From an uncultured Sinobacteraceae bacterium (GTDB lineage Bacteria; Pseudomonadota; Gammaproteobacteria; Nevskiales; Nevskiaceae), in contig CAIJRD010000015.1 of NCBI GenBank assembly GCA_903822975.1, positions 1 to 64,000 of the forward strand: a DNA stretch of 64,000 nt, in the 5' to 3' direction. Position 1 is the first letter of the stretch. Each line of letters opens with the position of its first letter. The notes below the pieces were generated by a model. It was not told the DNA's origin. It saw nothing but the letters and a program-made list of their open reading frames with translations, and did no database searches. The position numbers were made by a program, and so were the translations under genes. Below, one piece after another: positions 24,694 through 32,771 of the stretch.

Positions 24694-27186
24694 ATGAATG
24701 CTCTGGTCGGACTGGCCTTCGCGATTTCGCGTCTGTTGCTGCGTCCGTTTATCGGCGCAATGAAGTACAAGACGGTGCCGTTGAGCGCGGCCAGCGGGCT
24801 GCTCCTCGATCCATCGCGACCGGTCTGCTACGTGTTGCCGGTGCGCAGCTGGATCGATTTGTTCGCGCTCGATCGCATCTGCCTCGAACAAGGCTTGCCA
24901 CGACCGCAACGCGCCGCGGCGCATCTGCCGCAGCCGGGCAAGGCCGGCTACCTGTATCTGCCGGCCTTGCTGGAAACGCGCTTGCGCAAGACCGGGCTCA
25001 GCACGGTGCTGGCCGATGCCGCCGCAACGCAGGGTTACGACGTGCAGATCGTGCCGGTCTCGATTTTCTGGGGGCGCGATCCGGGTCAAGAGACCTCGCT
25101 GTTCCGATTGATCTTTGCCGACAGCGTGCAAGCCGGCGCGATCCGAAAGTTTCTCATCCTCATCGCCAACGGCCGCAACGTGCTGGCGAATTTCGGTGTG
25201 CCGCTGTCGTATCGCAGCTATTTGCAATCGGTGGTCGACCCGGTGCGTGGCGAGAAGAAGCTCACGCGCGCACTACATTTCCATTTCCTGCGCGCGCGAA
25301 CCGCAACACTTGGACCGACGCTGCTACGCCGTTCGGTGGTGATTCGCGGCGTGCTTGCGCATCCGGGCGTGCGCCGCGCGGTCGAGCAGGAAGCCAAGGA
25401 GAAGGGTCACACGCTGGCGCAGGCCGAGGCGCGCGCGCGTGCCTGCAGCACCGAGATCGCCGCGGACTATTCGGCGGCGTCGATCCGCGTGTTCGAACGC
25501 ATCCTGTCGCGCGTGTGGAATCGCGTGTTCAAAGGTGTCGATGTGCACGGCCTCGAACGCTTGCGCGAAATCGCGCAGTCGCACGAGATCCTCTACATGC
25601 CTTCGCACCGCAGCCATGCGGACTATCTGCTGCTGAGTTACACGCTCTACAACGCCGGCCTGGTGCCGCCGCATATTGCCGCTGGCATCAACCTGAACTT
25701 CTGGCCGGTCGGCGGTTTCCTCAGACGTTGTGGTGCGTTCTACATGCGGCGCAAGTTCTCCGGCGACGCGCTCTACACCGCTGTGTTCCGCGCCTATGTG
25801 GACGGTCTGATCCGGCGCGGCTATTCGATCGAGTTCTTTCCGGAAGGCGGGCGTTCGCGGACCGGTCGGCTGCTGCCGCCGAAGACCGGACTGCTGGCCA
25901 TGGTTGCCGAATCGGCGCTGCGTCAACGCGTGCGCAAGGTGGCGATGGTGCCGGTGTTCATCGGCTACGACAAAGTCTGGGAGGTCGGCAGCTACTTCAA
26001 GGAACTGCGCGGCGGCGGCAAGGAGCGCGAATCGGCCGAAGGCTTGCTCAAGGCCACCAAGATTCTTGGTCGCTCCTACGGCAAGGCTTACGTTTCCTTC
26101 GGTGAACCGCTGATCCTGCAGGACGCCGCCGACGCCAGCTTGCCCGGCTGGCGCGAAGCCTTCGTCGACGCGCGCGATGAGCGACCGCCCGGCTTCGCCG
26201 AATGGGTGCGCCAACTGGCGATTGACCACATGCGTCGCATCAACGCAGTCGCCGTGGTCAATCCGGTGGGACTGACGGCCTGCGCCTTGCTCGCTGCACC
26301 GATGCGCGCGACCGCCGAAGACGAACTGGTCGATCAAGTGCGTCACTTGCTGCACCTGCTGGGACCTTGGCCCGACAGTGCGCGCCTGCGCGTGCCCGAA
26401 CGCGATGCCAAAGCGATTCTGTCCTGGGCCGTGCCGATCGCGCGTATCCAGCGCATGGCGCATCCCTGGGGCGATCTGCTCGCCGCTGCCGGACGCGATG
26501 GCGTGCTGCTGACTTACAACCGCAACAGCATCCAGCATCTGTTCGCGATGCCGGCGCTGATCGCGCGTTTATTCCGCACGCGCGGCGTGCTTTCCGAGGA
26601 TGCAATCCTCACCGGCTGCCGCGCGCTGTACCCCTTTCTGCGCACGGAATTCTTCCTGCCCTGGGAGGCCGCCGAGTGTGAAGGCGCGGCGCGCGCCTAT
26701 CTGCAATGCATGCTCGACAACGGCCTGCTGACACGCGACGACGACGGTCGCGTACTGCGTCCGCAAGTCGGCAGCCCCGCGTTCGCGAGCTTCGCCGCAC
26801 TCGGCCGTGTACTCGGCGAAACGCTCGAGCGTCACGCCATGGCCGTGCTGCTGTTGGCCGAAGAACACCGCTCGGGCTTGCCCTTGCCGCGCGCCAAGTT
26901 CGAGGACGACTGCCGGCTGCTGGCCGAACGCATCGCCGTGTTGACCGGACGCGAGGCGCCGGAATTGTTCGATCGCGCACTGTTCGCCGGCTACCTCGAT
27001 ACCTTGATCAAAATCGGTGTCGTCGCCGAGAGCCCGGATCATGTGTTGCAGATGACCGAGCGGGTGGAACGAATCGCCGAACGATCGATCGAACTGTTGT
27101 CCGACGAGACGCGGCAGATGCTGTTGCAACTGCTGGCGCGTCGCGCCCCGGCGCTGTCCCAAAGTGCCAATATGCCTGGGCTATAA
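24694..27186 (+). CDS. plsB: Glycerol-3-phosphate 1-O-acyltransferase
   Basis: An 830-residue membrane-associated enzyme that acylates sn-glycerol 3-phosphate at position 1, the first step of phospholipid synthesis. The acyltransferase catalytic block is YMPSHRSHADYLLLSYTLY (HX4D motif), followed by GAFYMRRKFSGD, the glycerol-phosphate-binding FFPEGGRSRTGRLLPPKTG and VPVFIGYDKVWE. The length is similar to E. coli PlsB (807). The ATG follows GGGAG. The gene is divergent from the M2 peptidase gene; the FKBP-type isomerase gene follows 87 bases downstream. Confidence 0.95.
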   Translation: MNALVGLAFAISRLLLRPFIGAMKYKTVPLSAASGLLLDPSRPVCYVLPVRSWIDLFALDRICLEQGLPRPQRAAAHLPQPGKAGYLYLPALLETRLRKTGLSTVLADAAATQGYDVQIVPVSIFWGRDPGQETSLFRLIFADSVQAGAIRKFLILIANGRNVLANFGVPLSYRSYLQSVVDPVRGEKKLTRALHFHFLRARTATLGPTLLRRSVVIRGVLAHPGVRRAVEQEAKEKGHTLAQAEARARACSTEIAADYSAASIRVFERILSRVWNRVFKGVDVHGLERLREIAQSHEILYMPSHRSHADYLLLSYTLYNAGLVPPHIAAGINLNFWPVGGFLRRCGAFYMRRKFSGDALYTAVFRAYVDGLIRRGYSIEFFPEGGRSRTGRLLPPKTGLLAMVAESALRQRVRKVAMVPVFIGYDKVWEVGSYFKELRGGGKERESAEGLLKATKILGRSYGKAYVSFGEPLILQDAADASLPGWREAFVDARDERPPGFAEWVRQLAIDHMRRINAVAVVNPVGLTACALLAAPMRATAEDELVDQVRHLLHLLGPWPDSARLRVPERDAKAILSWAVPIARIQRMAHPWGDLLAAAGRDGVLLTYNRNSIQHLFAMPALIARLFRTRGVLSEDAILTGCRALYPFLRTEFFLPWEAAECEGAARAYLQCMLDNGLLTRDDDGRVLRPQVGSPAFASFAALGRVLGETLERHAMAVLLLAEEHRSGLPLPRAKFEDDCRLLAERIAVLTGREAPELFDRALFAGYLDTLIKIGVVAESPDHVLQMTERVERIAERSIELLSDETRQMLLQLLARRAPALSQSANMPGL

Positions 27187-27187
27187 T
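27182..27187 (+). promoter_or_regulatory. Possible -10 element for the FKBP isomerase gene
   Basis: TATAAT overlaps the plsB stop codon, 86 bases before the isomerase ATG. The -35 region does not match TTGACA well. Confidence 0.35.
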
Positions 27188-27273
27188 CGGCCGCGTTTCA
27201 TTCCTGACCGTGCATGCGGCCGCTGTATCCAGGCCGCCCACATTCCCGTTTCATTCCAAAAGAGGTTGCTTCC

Positions 27274-28059
27274 ATGTTCAAGCATACCCGTGCGCTCGCC
27301 GCACTCGCCGGCATCGCGCTGCTCGCCGCTTGCGCCAAGCCCGGTGAAGGCGACGCCAACAAGGCCGACGCCGCCACGCCGTCCGACCTCGCCACCGATG
27401 CGCAGAAGTTCGGTTACGCGATCGGTATCGATCTCGGCCACTCGCTCGGCCCGGTCAAAGACGATGTCGACATCAAGGCGCTCGAAGCCGGCCTCGAAGA
27501 GTCGGCCGCCGGCAAGACGCCGCGTCTGGACGACAAGACCCGCGACGAAATCAAGAAGACCGTTTCGGTCAAGATTCAGCAGAAGCAGATGGAAGAGCAC
27601 AAGGTCAAAGCCGAGAAGGCCAAGGCCGACGGCGAGAAGTTCCTCGCCGACAACGGCAAGAAGGATGGCGTCAAGACCACCGCGTCGGGCCTGCAGTACG
27701 AAGTGCTCACCGAAGGCAAGGGCGATCATCCGGGCAAGGACGACAAGGTCACCGTGAACTACAAGGGCACGCTGATCGACGGCACCGTGTTCGACAGCTC
27801 CTACGATCGCGGCGAGCCGGTCAGCTTCCCGCTGGCCAATGTCATCCCCGGCTGGACCGAAGGACTGCAGCTGATGACGGTGGGTTCGAAGTACAAGTTC
27901 TACATTCCGGCCGAACTGGCCTATGGCGAACGCGGCGCCGGCGTCAAGATCGGTCCGAACGAAACGCTGATCTTCGAAGTCGAGCTGCTCAGCATCGACA
28001 AGACGCCTGCGGCGGATGCCGCTCCGGCAGCTCCGGCAGCGAAGCCGGCAAAGAAGTAA
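27274..28059 (+). CDS. FKBP-type peptidyl-prolyl isomerase, lipoprotein (FkpA/Mip type)
   Basis: A 261-residue envelope folding factor that isomerises X-Pro bonds. The ATG at 27274 follows AAGAGG; the lipobox is ALLAAC. Residues of about 35-130 are the helical Mip/FkpA-type dimerisation domain (AQKFGYAIGIDLG, VKIQQKQMEEHKVKAE). The C-terminal FKBP domain has VTVNYKGTLIDGTVFDSSYDRG, VIPGWTEGLQLM, IPAELAYGERG and IGPNETLIFEVELLSI. An Ala/Pro/Lys tail follows. The upstream in-frame start at 27214 would destroy the signal peptide. It is probably transcribed on its own, given the TATAAT upstream and the strong terminator downstream. Confidence 0.93.
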   Translation: MFKHTRALAALAGIALLAACAKPGEGDANKADAATPSDLATDAQKFGYAIGIDLGHSLGPVKDDVDIKALEAGLEESAAGKTPRLDDKTRDEIKKTVSVKIQQKQMEEHKVKAEKAKADGEKFLADNGKKDGVKTTASGLQYEVLTEGKGDHPGKDDKVTVNYKGTLIDGTVFDSSYDRGEPVSFPLANVIPGWTEGLQLMTVGSKYKFYIPAELAYGERGAGVKIGPNETLIFEVELLSIDKTPAADAAPAAPAAKPAKK

Positions 28060-28096
28060 GCGTCTCGCATCCCCAGACGCCTAAACGCGTCTAACG

Positions 28097-28127
28097 AAAA
28101 GGCCCGGCATTGCCGGGCCTTTTTTTG
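28097..28127. terminator. Intrinsic terminator, likely bidirectional
   Basis: The stem AAAAGGCCCGGCA/TGCCGGGCCTTTT with a very short loop is followed by TTTTTT. The preceding A-run lets it also serve the DUF4124 gene on the other strand. Confidence 0.9.
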
Positions 28128-28214
28128 TCTGGCTGATCGAAGGCGGACGCAAGCCGCGAGCAACCGACGCGATGTCTCAGGGCCGAGTAGCTCGGTGGCT
28201 CCTAGAAAGCGGTC

Positions 28215-28631
28215 CTAACTGCAGTACTTCGTACCGGCGGCCTTGGCGTCGTTGAGCTGTTCGTCGAATTCCTGCTGCGTCAGCGGTGCCGGCTGGCCGT
28301 CTTCCCCTGTTTTGAACAGGCGCTGCGCGGTTTTCTGTTCGAGGAAACTGATGCGTTCGCGCGCCTTCGCACAACGCTCCGCGTTGTCCGCGCGAACCTT
28401 CAACGGCTGCGCCTGCGTCTCGCCATTACCCGTTCCACTGCGCGTGCGACCACCTGCGGCCGAACTGCGGCTATCGAGCGGGGTCACATCCTTGTAGCTG
28501 CCGCTGGCTGGCGGGTTCTGGCTGAAATGCACTTGACCGGTCGCATCCACCCAGCGGTAGATCTGTGCTTCGGCGAGCAGCGGCAGACAGCACAGCAGCA
28601 CGACTGAAATCGACTGGAAGCGGGTACGCAT
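28215..28631 (-). CDS. DUF4124 domain-containing periplasmic protein
   Basis: A 138-residue exported protein. The ATG at 28631 starts a clear signal peptide (VVLLCCLPLLAEAQ); the track ORF start at 28898 adds residues without features. The N-terminal DUF4124 motif is IYRWVDATGQVHFSQNPP, a small domain common in proteobacterial periplasmic proteins. The C-terminal half is charged and helical (ERCAKARERISFLEQKTAQR) and ends in a Cys. No catalytic residues are evident. It converges with the FKBP isomerase and is divergent from the TetR gene. Role unknown. Confidence 0.85.
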   Translation of the reverse strand: MRTRFQSISVVLLCCLPLLAEAQIYRWVDATGQVHFSQNPPASGSYKDVTPLDSRSSAAGGRTRSGTGNGETQAQPLKVRADNAERCAKARERISFLEQKTAQRLFKTGEDGQPAPLTQQEFDEQLNDAKAAGTKYCS

Positions 28632-29005
28632 GCGGGCAGTGTAACAAGGCAAATCCGAGTCTCGAACGATGCCGAGCGCCGATTGCGCTGGACGGCAGCG
28701 AATCGCCGGTCGAAACGCCGGTCGAATCATCATGCGCAGACGATCGTTCGCCGTCGGAGTCCGTCTCGCGTCTTGTCGGGCCTGCCCCGGCACCGTAACA
28801 TACGGTAGCGTACTGAAAGGCGGTTCCGCTGGTTTTCGATGGCATCGCCATCGGCACGCCATCGCGCCTCCATTACGTTTATCTCGCCACATTTGCATCG
28901 TCTGCTTCGTCTGCCGCTTCGTCTGATTCGTCAGCCTTGTCCGCCGCTTTTAGCAGTGCTGCGCCCCGCTCATCTGCCGCGCCCGCTCGCCGTTCCAACG
29001 ATTCC
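28632..29005. promoter_or_regulatory. Divergent region upstream of TetR gene; operator-like palindromes
   Basis: A 374-base gap between the DUF4124 gene and the TetR start. It contains overlapping palindromes ACCGTA-ACA-TACGGT and TACGGTAGCGTA at 28792-28812, plausible TetR-family operators. From about 28898 the frame of the TetR gene is open and Ser/Ala-rich (repeats of TCGTCTGC), so the TetR protein may start further upstream than annotated. Confidence 0.45.
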
Positions 29006-29662
29006 ATGCCCGATTCCATCGCCAAGCAAAGTCTGAGTGCCGAACAGTGGGCTGAAGCCGCGCTCGATGCGATGGCGAGCGGCGGACTGGAAGCCGTTTC
29101 GGTCGAGCCGCTGGCGCGCCGCCTGGGTGTGACCAAGGGCAGCTTCTACTGGCATTTTTCCAATCGCGATGCGCTGGTGCGCGCAGCGCTGGAGCTGTGG
29201 GAGCGGCACGAAACGATCGACGCGATCGTCAACGTGCGCGACGAGCCCGACCCATACGAGCGCATCGTCAAGCTGTTCAAGCGCGCCAATACCTCCCATC
29301 GTGCAGGACGCCTGTACCTCGCCCTGGCGGCGGCATCCGACGATCCAGCGGTCGGTGCGGTGGTGCAGCGGGTATCGGCGCAGCGGCTCGACTATCTGCG
29401 TCAGAGCTATGAGGCGCTGGGCATGGACCAACACGATGCGCGCCTGTGGTCGACCTTCGCGTATGCCACCTTCATCGGCAATCAGCAGGTGCACCGCGAT
29501 GCACCCGAGCAGTTTCCGTCGGGCGTTGAGTTCCGCGAGTATTTCAAGCTGATGCTGCGCACGCTGATTCCGCGCACGCCGCTATCCGCGGCGAACGCAG
29601 AGCCCGTATCCGTGGTCCATCTGCACGAGCGCGCCCGGCCGGATCCCAGACAGGATCCCTGA
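29006..29662 (+). CDS. TetR-family transcriptional regulator
   Basis: A 218-residue repressor-type protein from the ATG at 29006. The N-terminal helix-turn-helix is ALDAMASGGLEAVSVEPLAR followed by RLGVTKGSFYWHFSNRDALV, the standard TetR DNA-binding signature. The remaining residues form a helical ligand-binding domain that I cannot assign. fadE starts 68 bases downstream on the same strand, so the pair is probably one transcript, and control of fatty-acid oxidation is a reasonable inference. A TTG at 28937 would add a Ser/Ala-rich N-terminus. Candidate operators lie at 28792-28812. Confidence 0.9.
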   Translation: MPDSIAKQSLSAEQWAEAALDAMASGGLEAVSVEPLARRLGVTKGSFYWHFSNRDALVRAALELWERHETIDAIVNVRDEPDPYERIVKLFKRANTSHRAGRLYLALAAASDDPAVGAVVQRVSAQRLDYLRQSYEALGMDQHDARLWSTFAYATFIGNQQVHRDAPEQFPSGVEFREYFKLMLRTLIPRTPLSAANAEPVSVVHLHERARPDPRQDP

Positions 29663-29730
29663 CAGGACTCCTGAACTGCAGGCTGCGGTTCACCTGTCTC
29701 CCGGCGCTGCCCGCACATGGAGAGGTGGAT

Positions 29731-32223
29731 ATGACTGCGCTACTGATCACCCTGGCCGCACTCGCTCTGGCTTGGATCCTGGCTTACATCGGCGCGCCGC
29801 TGCTGCTGTGGACTGTGCTCGCGGCGGCGGGAACCGCGGCCTTGCTGTTGACGAAGGCAATCGGAACGGTGGGTGCTGCGATCCTCGGCGTCGTACTGGC
29901 CGTGCTGGTGCTGCTCAATCTGGTCCCGCTGCGGCGGGCGCTGCTGTCCAAACCCTTGCTCGGCGTGTTCCGCAAAGTGCTGCCGGAGATGTCCGATACC
30001 GAGCGCGAGGCGATCGAGGCCGGTGAAACCTGGTGGGAGGGCGAGTTGTTCCGCGGTCGTCCGCAATGGCGCCAGCTGCTCGACTTCAACTACACCGAAC
30101 TGACGGCCGAAGAGCGCCGTTTCCTCGATGTGGAGTGCGAGGAAGTCTGCAAACTGATGGACGACTGGAAGGCCGAATTCGAGGACAAGGATCTGCCGCC
30201 GGCCGTCTGGAAATACATTCGCGAGAAGCGCTTCTTCGCGATGTTGATCGGCAAGGAATTCGGCGGCCTCGGTTTCTCGGCACGCGCGCAGTCGGAAGTG
30301 GTGACCAAGCTGGCAACCAAATCGATCGCACTGGCGGTGACGGTGATGGTGCCGAACTCACTCGGCCCTGGTGAGCTGCTGGTCAAGTACGGTACCGACG
30401 CACAGCGCAAGCAGTGGCTGCCGGGATTGATCGATGGCAGCGAGATTCCCTGCTTCGGCCTCACCGGTCCCGAGGTCGGCTCGGATGCAACCGCGATGCC
30501 GGACACGGGCGTGGTCGAGTATGCCGACTACGAAGGCAGTAAGACGCTGGGCTTGCGGCTCAACTTTTCCAAGCGCTGGATCACGCTCGCGCCGGTTGCC
30601 ACGGTGGTGGGTCTGGCATTCAAGCTGCGCGATCCGCAAGGCCTGCTGAAGCAGCAGATGGGCGAGCACGCGCGTGACGATGGCGACTACGGCATCACCT
30701 GTGCGCTGGTGCCGGCCAAGCATCCGGGTGTGTCGATCGGACGCCGGCACTATCCCGGCTCTGCGTTCATGAATGGTCCGATCTTCGGTCATGAGGTTTT
30801 CATTCCGATCGACTGGATCATCGGTGGCCCGAAGATGGCGGGACACGGCTGGCGCATGCTGGTCGAATGCCTCAGTGCCGGCCGCGGCATTTCGCTGCCG
30901 GCCTTGGCGACTGCAGCCGGTCAGGCGTCGTATCGCATGACCGGCGCGTTCAGCCGTATTCGGCGTCAGTTCAAGGTCGCCGTCGGCAAGTTCGAAGGCG
31001 TGCAGGAGGCGACCGGACGCATCGCCGGCTACACCTACACGCTGGAGGCAATGCGCTTGTTGACCGCATCGGCGGTGGATCACTGCACGCCGTCGGTGGT
31101 GACCGCGCTGGCCAAATACCACATGACCGAGCTGATGCGGAAAGTGGTGATCGACGCAATGGACGTCTTCAGCGGACGCGGCGTGCAGCAGGGCCCACGC
31201 AATCCGCTGGCACAGGCTTACAAGGCGGTGCCGATCGCGATCACCGTCGAAGGCGCCAACATCCTCACGCGCAATCTGATGATCTTCGGCCAGGGTGCAA
31301 TCCGCTGCCACGGCTTTGTGCTCGGCGAAATGGAAGCTGCGCACGGCAACGATCTGCCGAAGTTCGACCAGCTGCTGTTCGGCCACATCGGCTCTGCGAT
31401 CAATCGCGCGGTGCGCGCCTTCACGCTGGGGCTCACCGGTGCTGCACTTGCGCGTAGTCCGAAGCCGGGCGTCACCGCGCCGTACTTCCGGCGTATCGAA
31501 CATCTGAGTGCCTCGCTGTCGTTCCTGGCCGACATGACGATGGGCGCGCTCGGCGGCGAGCTGAAGCGCAAGGAACGTTTATCTGCGCGCCTTGGCGACG
31601 TGCTGAGCCAGCTCTACATCGCGTCCTGCGTGCTGCGCTTCTATATCGCCAACGGCGAGAAGGCGGAGGAGACGATCTACATGCGCTGGGCGGCCGACAA
31701 CGCCTTGGCCGAGGCCGGCAAGGCGCTGGAAGAATTCCTGCGTAACTTCCCGCTGCGCCCGGTCGCGTGGCTGATGCGACTGGTCACGTTGCCGCTGGGC
31801 AACCCGTATCGCACGGTCAGCGATGTTCTGAACGGCGAAGTGGCCGACGACATGCTCGAGCCCAGCGCGCTGCGCGACCGGCTCAGCCATCTGGTCTTCC
31901 GGAATGGCGGCAAGGACGATCCGATCGTGCGCCTAGAGCATGCCTACGCGCTGTTGATCGACGCCGAGGCGCCCTATGTGAAGTACTTCAAGGCGACGTC
32001 GCAGCAGCACCTAGAGGGCGATACCGTCGCCGAGCGCCTTGCCGACGCTGTCGCGCAAAAATTGATCAGCGCCGACGAAGCGCGCCTGGTCGAGGCCTAC
32101 GATGCGGCGCGCTACGACGCGATCCTGACCGACGATTTCAGCAAGGAATACCTTGCCGGTGATTTCAGCGCTGAGCAGCGTGCCGAGGCCGTCGCCTTCG
32201 GTCAGCGGCAACGGGTTGCATGA
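29731..32223 (+). CDS. fadE: Acyl-CoA dehydrogenase FadE
   Basis: An 830-residue acyl-CoA dehydrogenase for the first oxidation step of fatty-acid beta-oxidation, close in length to E. coli FadE (814). The ATG at 29731 follows GGAGAGG; the GTG two codons upstream is less likely. Residues of about 1-70 hold two hydrophobic segments that would anchor it to the membrane. The flavin and substrate regions include NSLGPGELLVKYGTDAQRKQ and CFGLTGPEVGSDA. GRGVQQGPRNPLAQAY and GANILTRNLMIFGQGAIR mark the C-terminal half of the dehydrogenase. The last 280 residues form the FadE-specific C-terminal extension (DUF1974 type). It is preceded by a TetR gene. Confidence 0.95.
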   Translation: MTALLITLAALALAWILAYIGAPLLLWTVLAAAGTAALLLTKAIGTVGAAILGVVLAVLVLLNLVPLRRALLSKPLLGVFRKVLPEMSDTEREAIEAGETWWEGELFRGRPQWRQLLDFNYTELTAEERRFLDVECEEVCKLMDDWKAEFEDKDLPPAVWKYIREKRFFAMLIGKEFGGLGFSARAQSEVVTKLATKSIALAVTVMVPNSLGPGELLVKYGTDAQRKQWLPGLIDGSEIPCFGLTGPEVGSDATAMPDTGVVEYADYEGSKTLGLRLNFSKRWITLAPVATVVGLAFKLRDPQGLLKQQMGEHARDDGDYGITCALVPAKHPGVSIGRRHYPGSAFMNGPIFGHEVFIPIDWIIGGPKMAGHGWRMLVECLSAGRGISLPALATAAGQASYRMTGAFSRIRRQFKVAVGKFEGVQEATGRIAGYTYTLEAMRLLTASAVDHCTPSVVTALAKYHMTELMRKVVIDAMDVFSGRGVQQGPRNPLAQAYKAVPIAITVEGANILTRNLMIFGQGAIRCHGFVLGEMEAAHGNDLPKFDQLLFGHIGSAINRAVRAFTLGLTGAALARSPKPGVTAPYFRRIEHLSASLSFLADMTMGALGGELKRKERLSARLGDVLSQLYIASCVLRFYIANGEKAEETIYMRWAADNALAEAGKALEEFLRNFPLRPVAWLMRLVTLPLGNPYRTVSDVLNGEVADDMLEPSALRDRLSHLVFRNGGKDDPIVRLEHAYALLIDAEAPYVKYFKATSQQHLEGDTVAERLADAVAQKLISADEARLVEAYDAARYDAILTDDFSKEYLAGDFSAEQRAEAVAFGQRQRVA

Positions 32224-32514
32224 GTGCCGATGCCGGCCTCGGCGATCAAAGTCTGGCGCGATCGGACCCGGATTCGGTGCCCGAGCCGTAGGTGGTCCTA
32301 GGCGGATGTTGCGTTAAGTGCCAGATTCGTCGCCTAAAAGGCAGAAATTGCTATTGGCTAAAACAAACTAATGCGGCAGAATGGCTTTCCGGATCAGAGC
32401 GCGGCACTTAATTGCAGCTGCGCCGACCGGGGGCAAGGTGCGGGAAGCTTGGGACAAAGATACCAAGGCTCAGGGAATTCTAAGGGGAAAGCAGTTGTTG
32501 CAAGCCGTATGTTG

Positions 32515-32540
32515 AAGGCCGCCCAAGGGCGGCCTTTTTT
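32515..32540 (+). terminator. Rho-independent terminator 290 bases after fadE
   Basis: The stem AAGGCCGCCC/GGGCGGCCTT closes over an AA loop and runs into six T. Its distance from fadE suggests either a long 3' untranslated region or an independent transcript. Confidence 0.88.
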
Positions 32541-32663
32541 ATGCGCGTGACCCTCTGCCGTCTGTCCTGCATCAGCCAAATCTTGGAGCGAGCCGCGAGC
32601 CGCGATCTGATTGAGCCGATTCGCGATGCATCATCGCTTCAATTGCGAGGCCGGGCCGGGCAG

Positions 32664-32685
32664 GGACAGGACAGGACAGGACAGG
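32664..32685. repeat. GGACA tandem repeat, four copies
   Basis: Four perfect copies of GGACA lie in noncoding DNA between the fadE terminator and the 3' end of glgA. A simple-sequence tract with no visible role. Confidence 0.9.
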
Positions 32686-32771
32686 CCTTTCGCGGCAGGC
32701 CCTTCCAGCAGGCCGTTCGGTGCAGACCGGCTCCGCCCCGGAACCAACCGGGCGAAGTGTCGCCGGTTGGA

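Larger units (their letters stand above)
32224..32771. other. Gene-free region after fadE with terminator; possible structured RNA
   Basis: A 548-base gap between the fadE and glgA stops. I see no protein gene. Between about 32310 and 32411 it is more AT-rich than the flanks, and TTAAGTGCC pairs perfectly with GGCACTTAA 80 bases further on, with a small GCCTAAAAGGC hairpin inside. An intrinsic terminator follows at 32515. This could be a long fadE 3' end or a separate small RNA. Near 32664 is a GGACA tandem repeat. Confidence 0.4.

Noticed and set aside
32224-32514. Region after fadE considered as 6S RNA, SRP RNA or a GEMM riboswitch
   Set aside because: None of the diagnostic conserved stretches of those RNAs could be recognised; it is kept only as an unnamed candidate.
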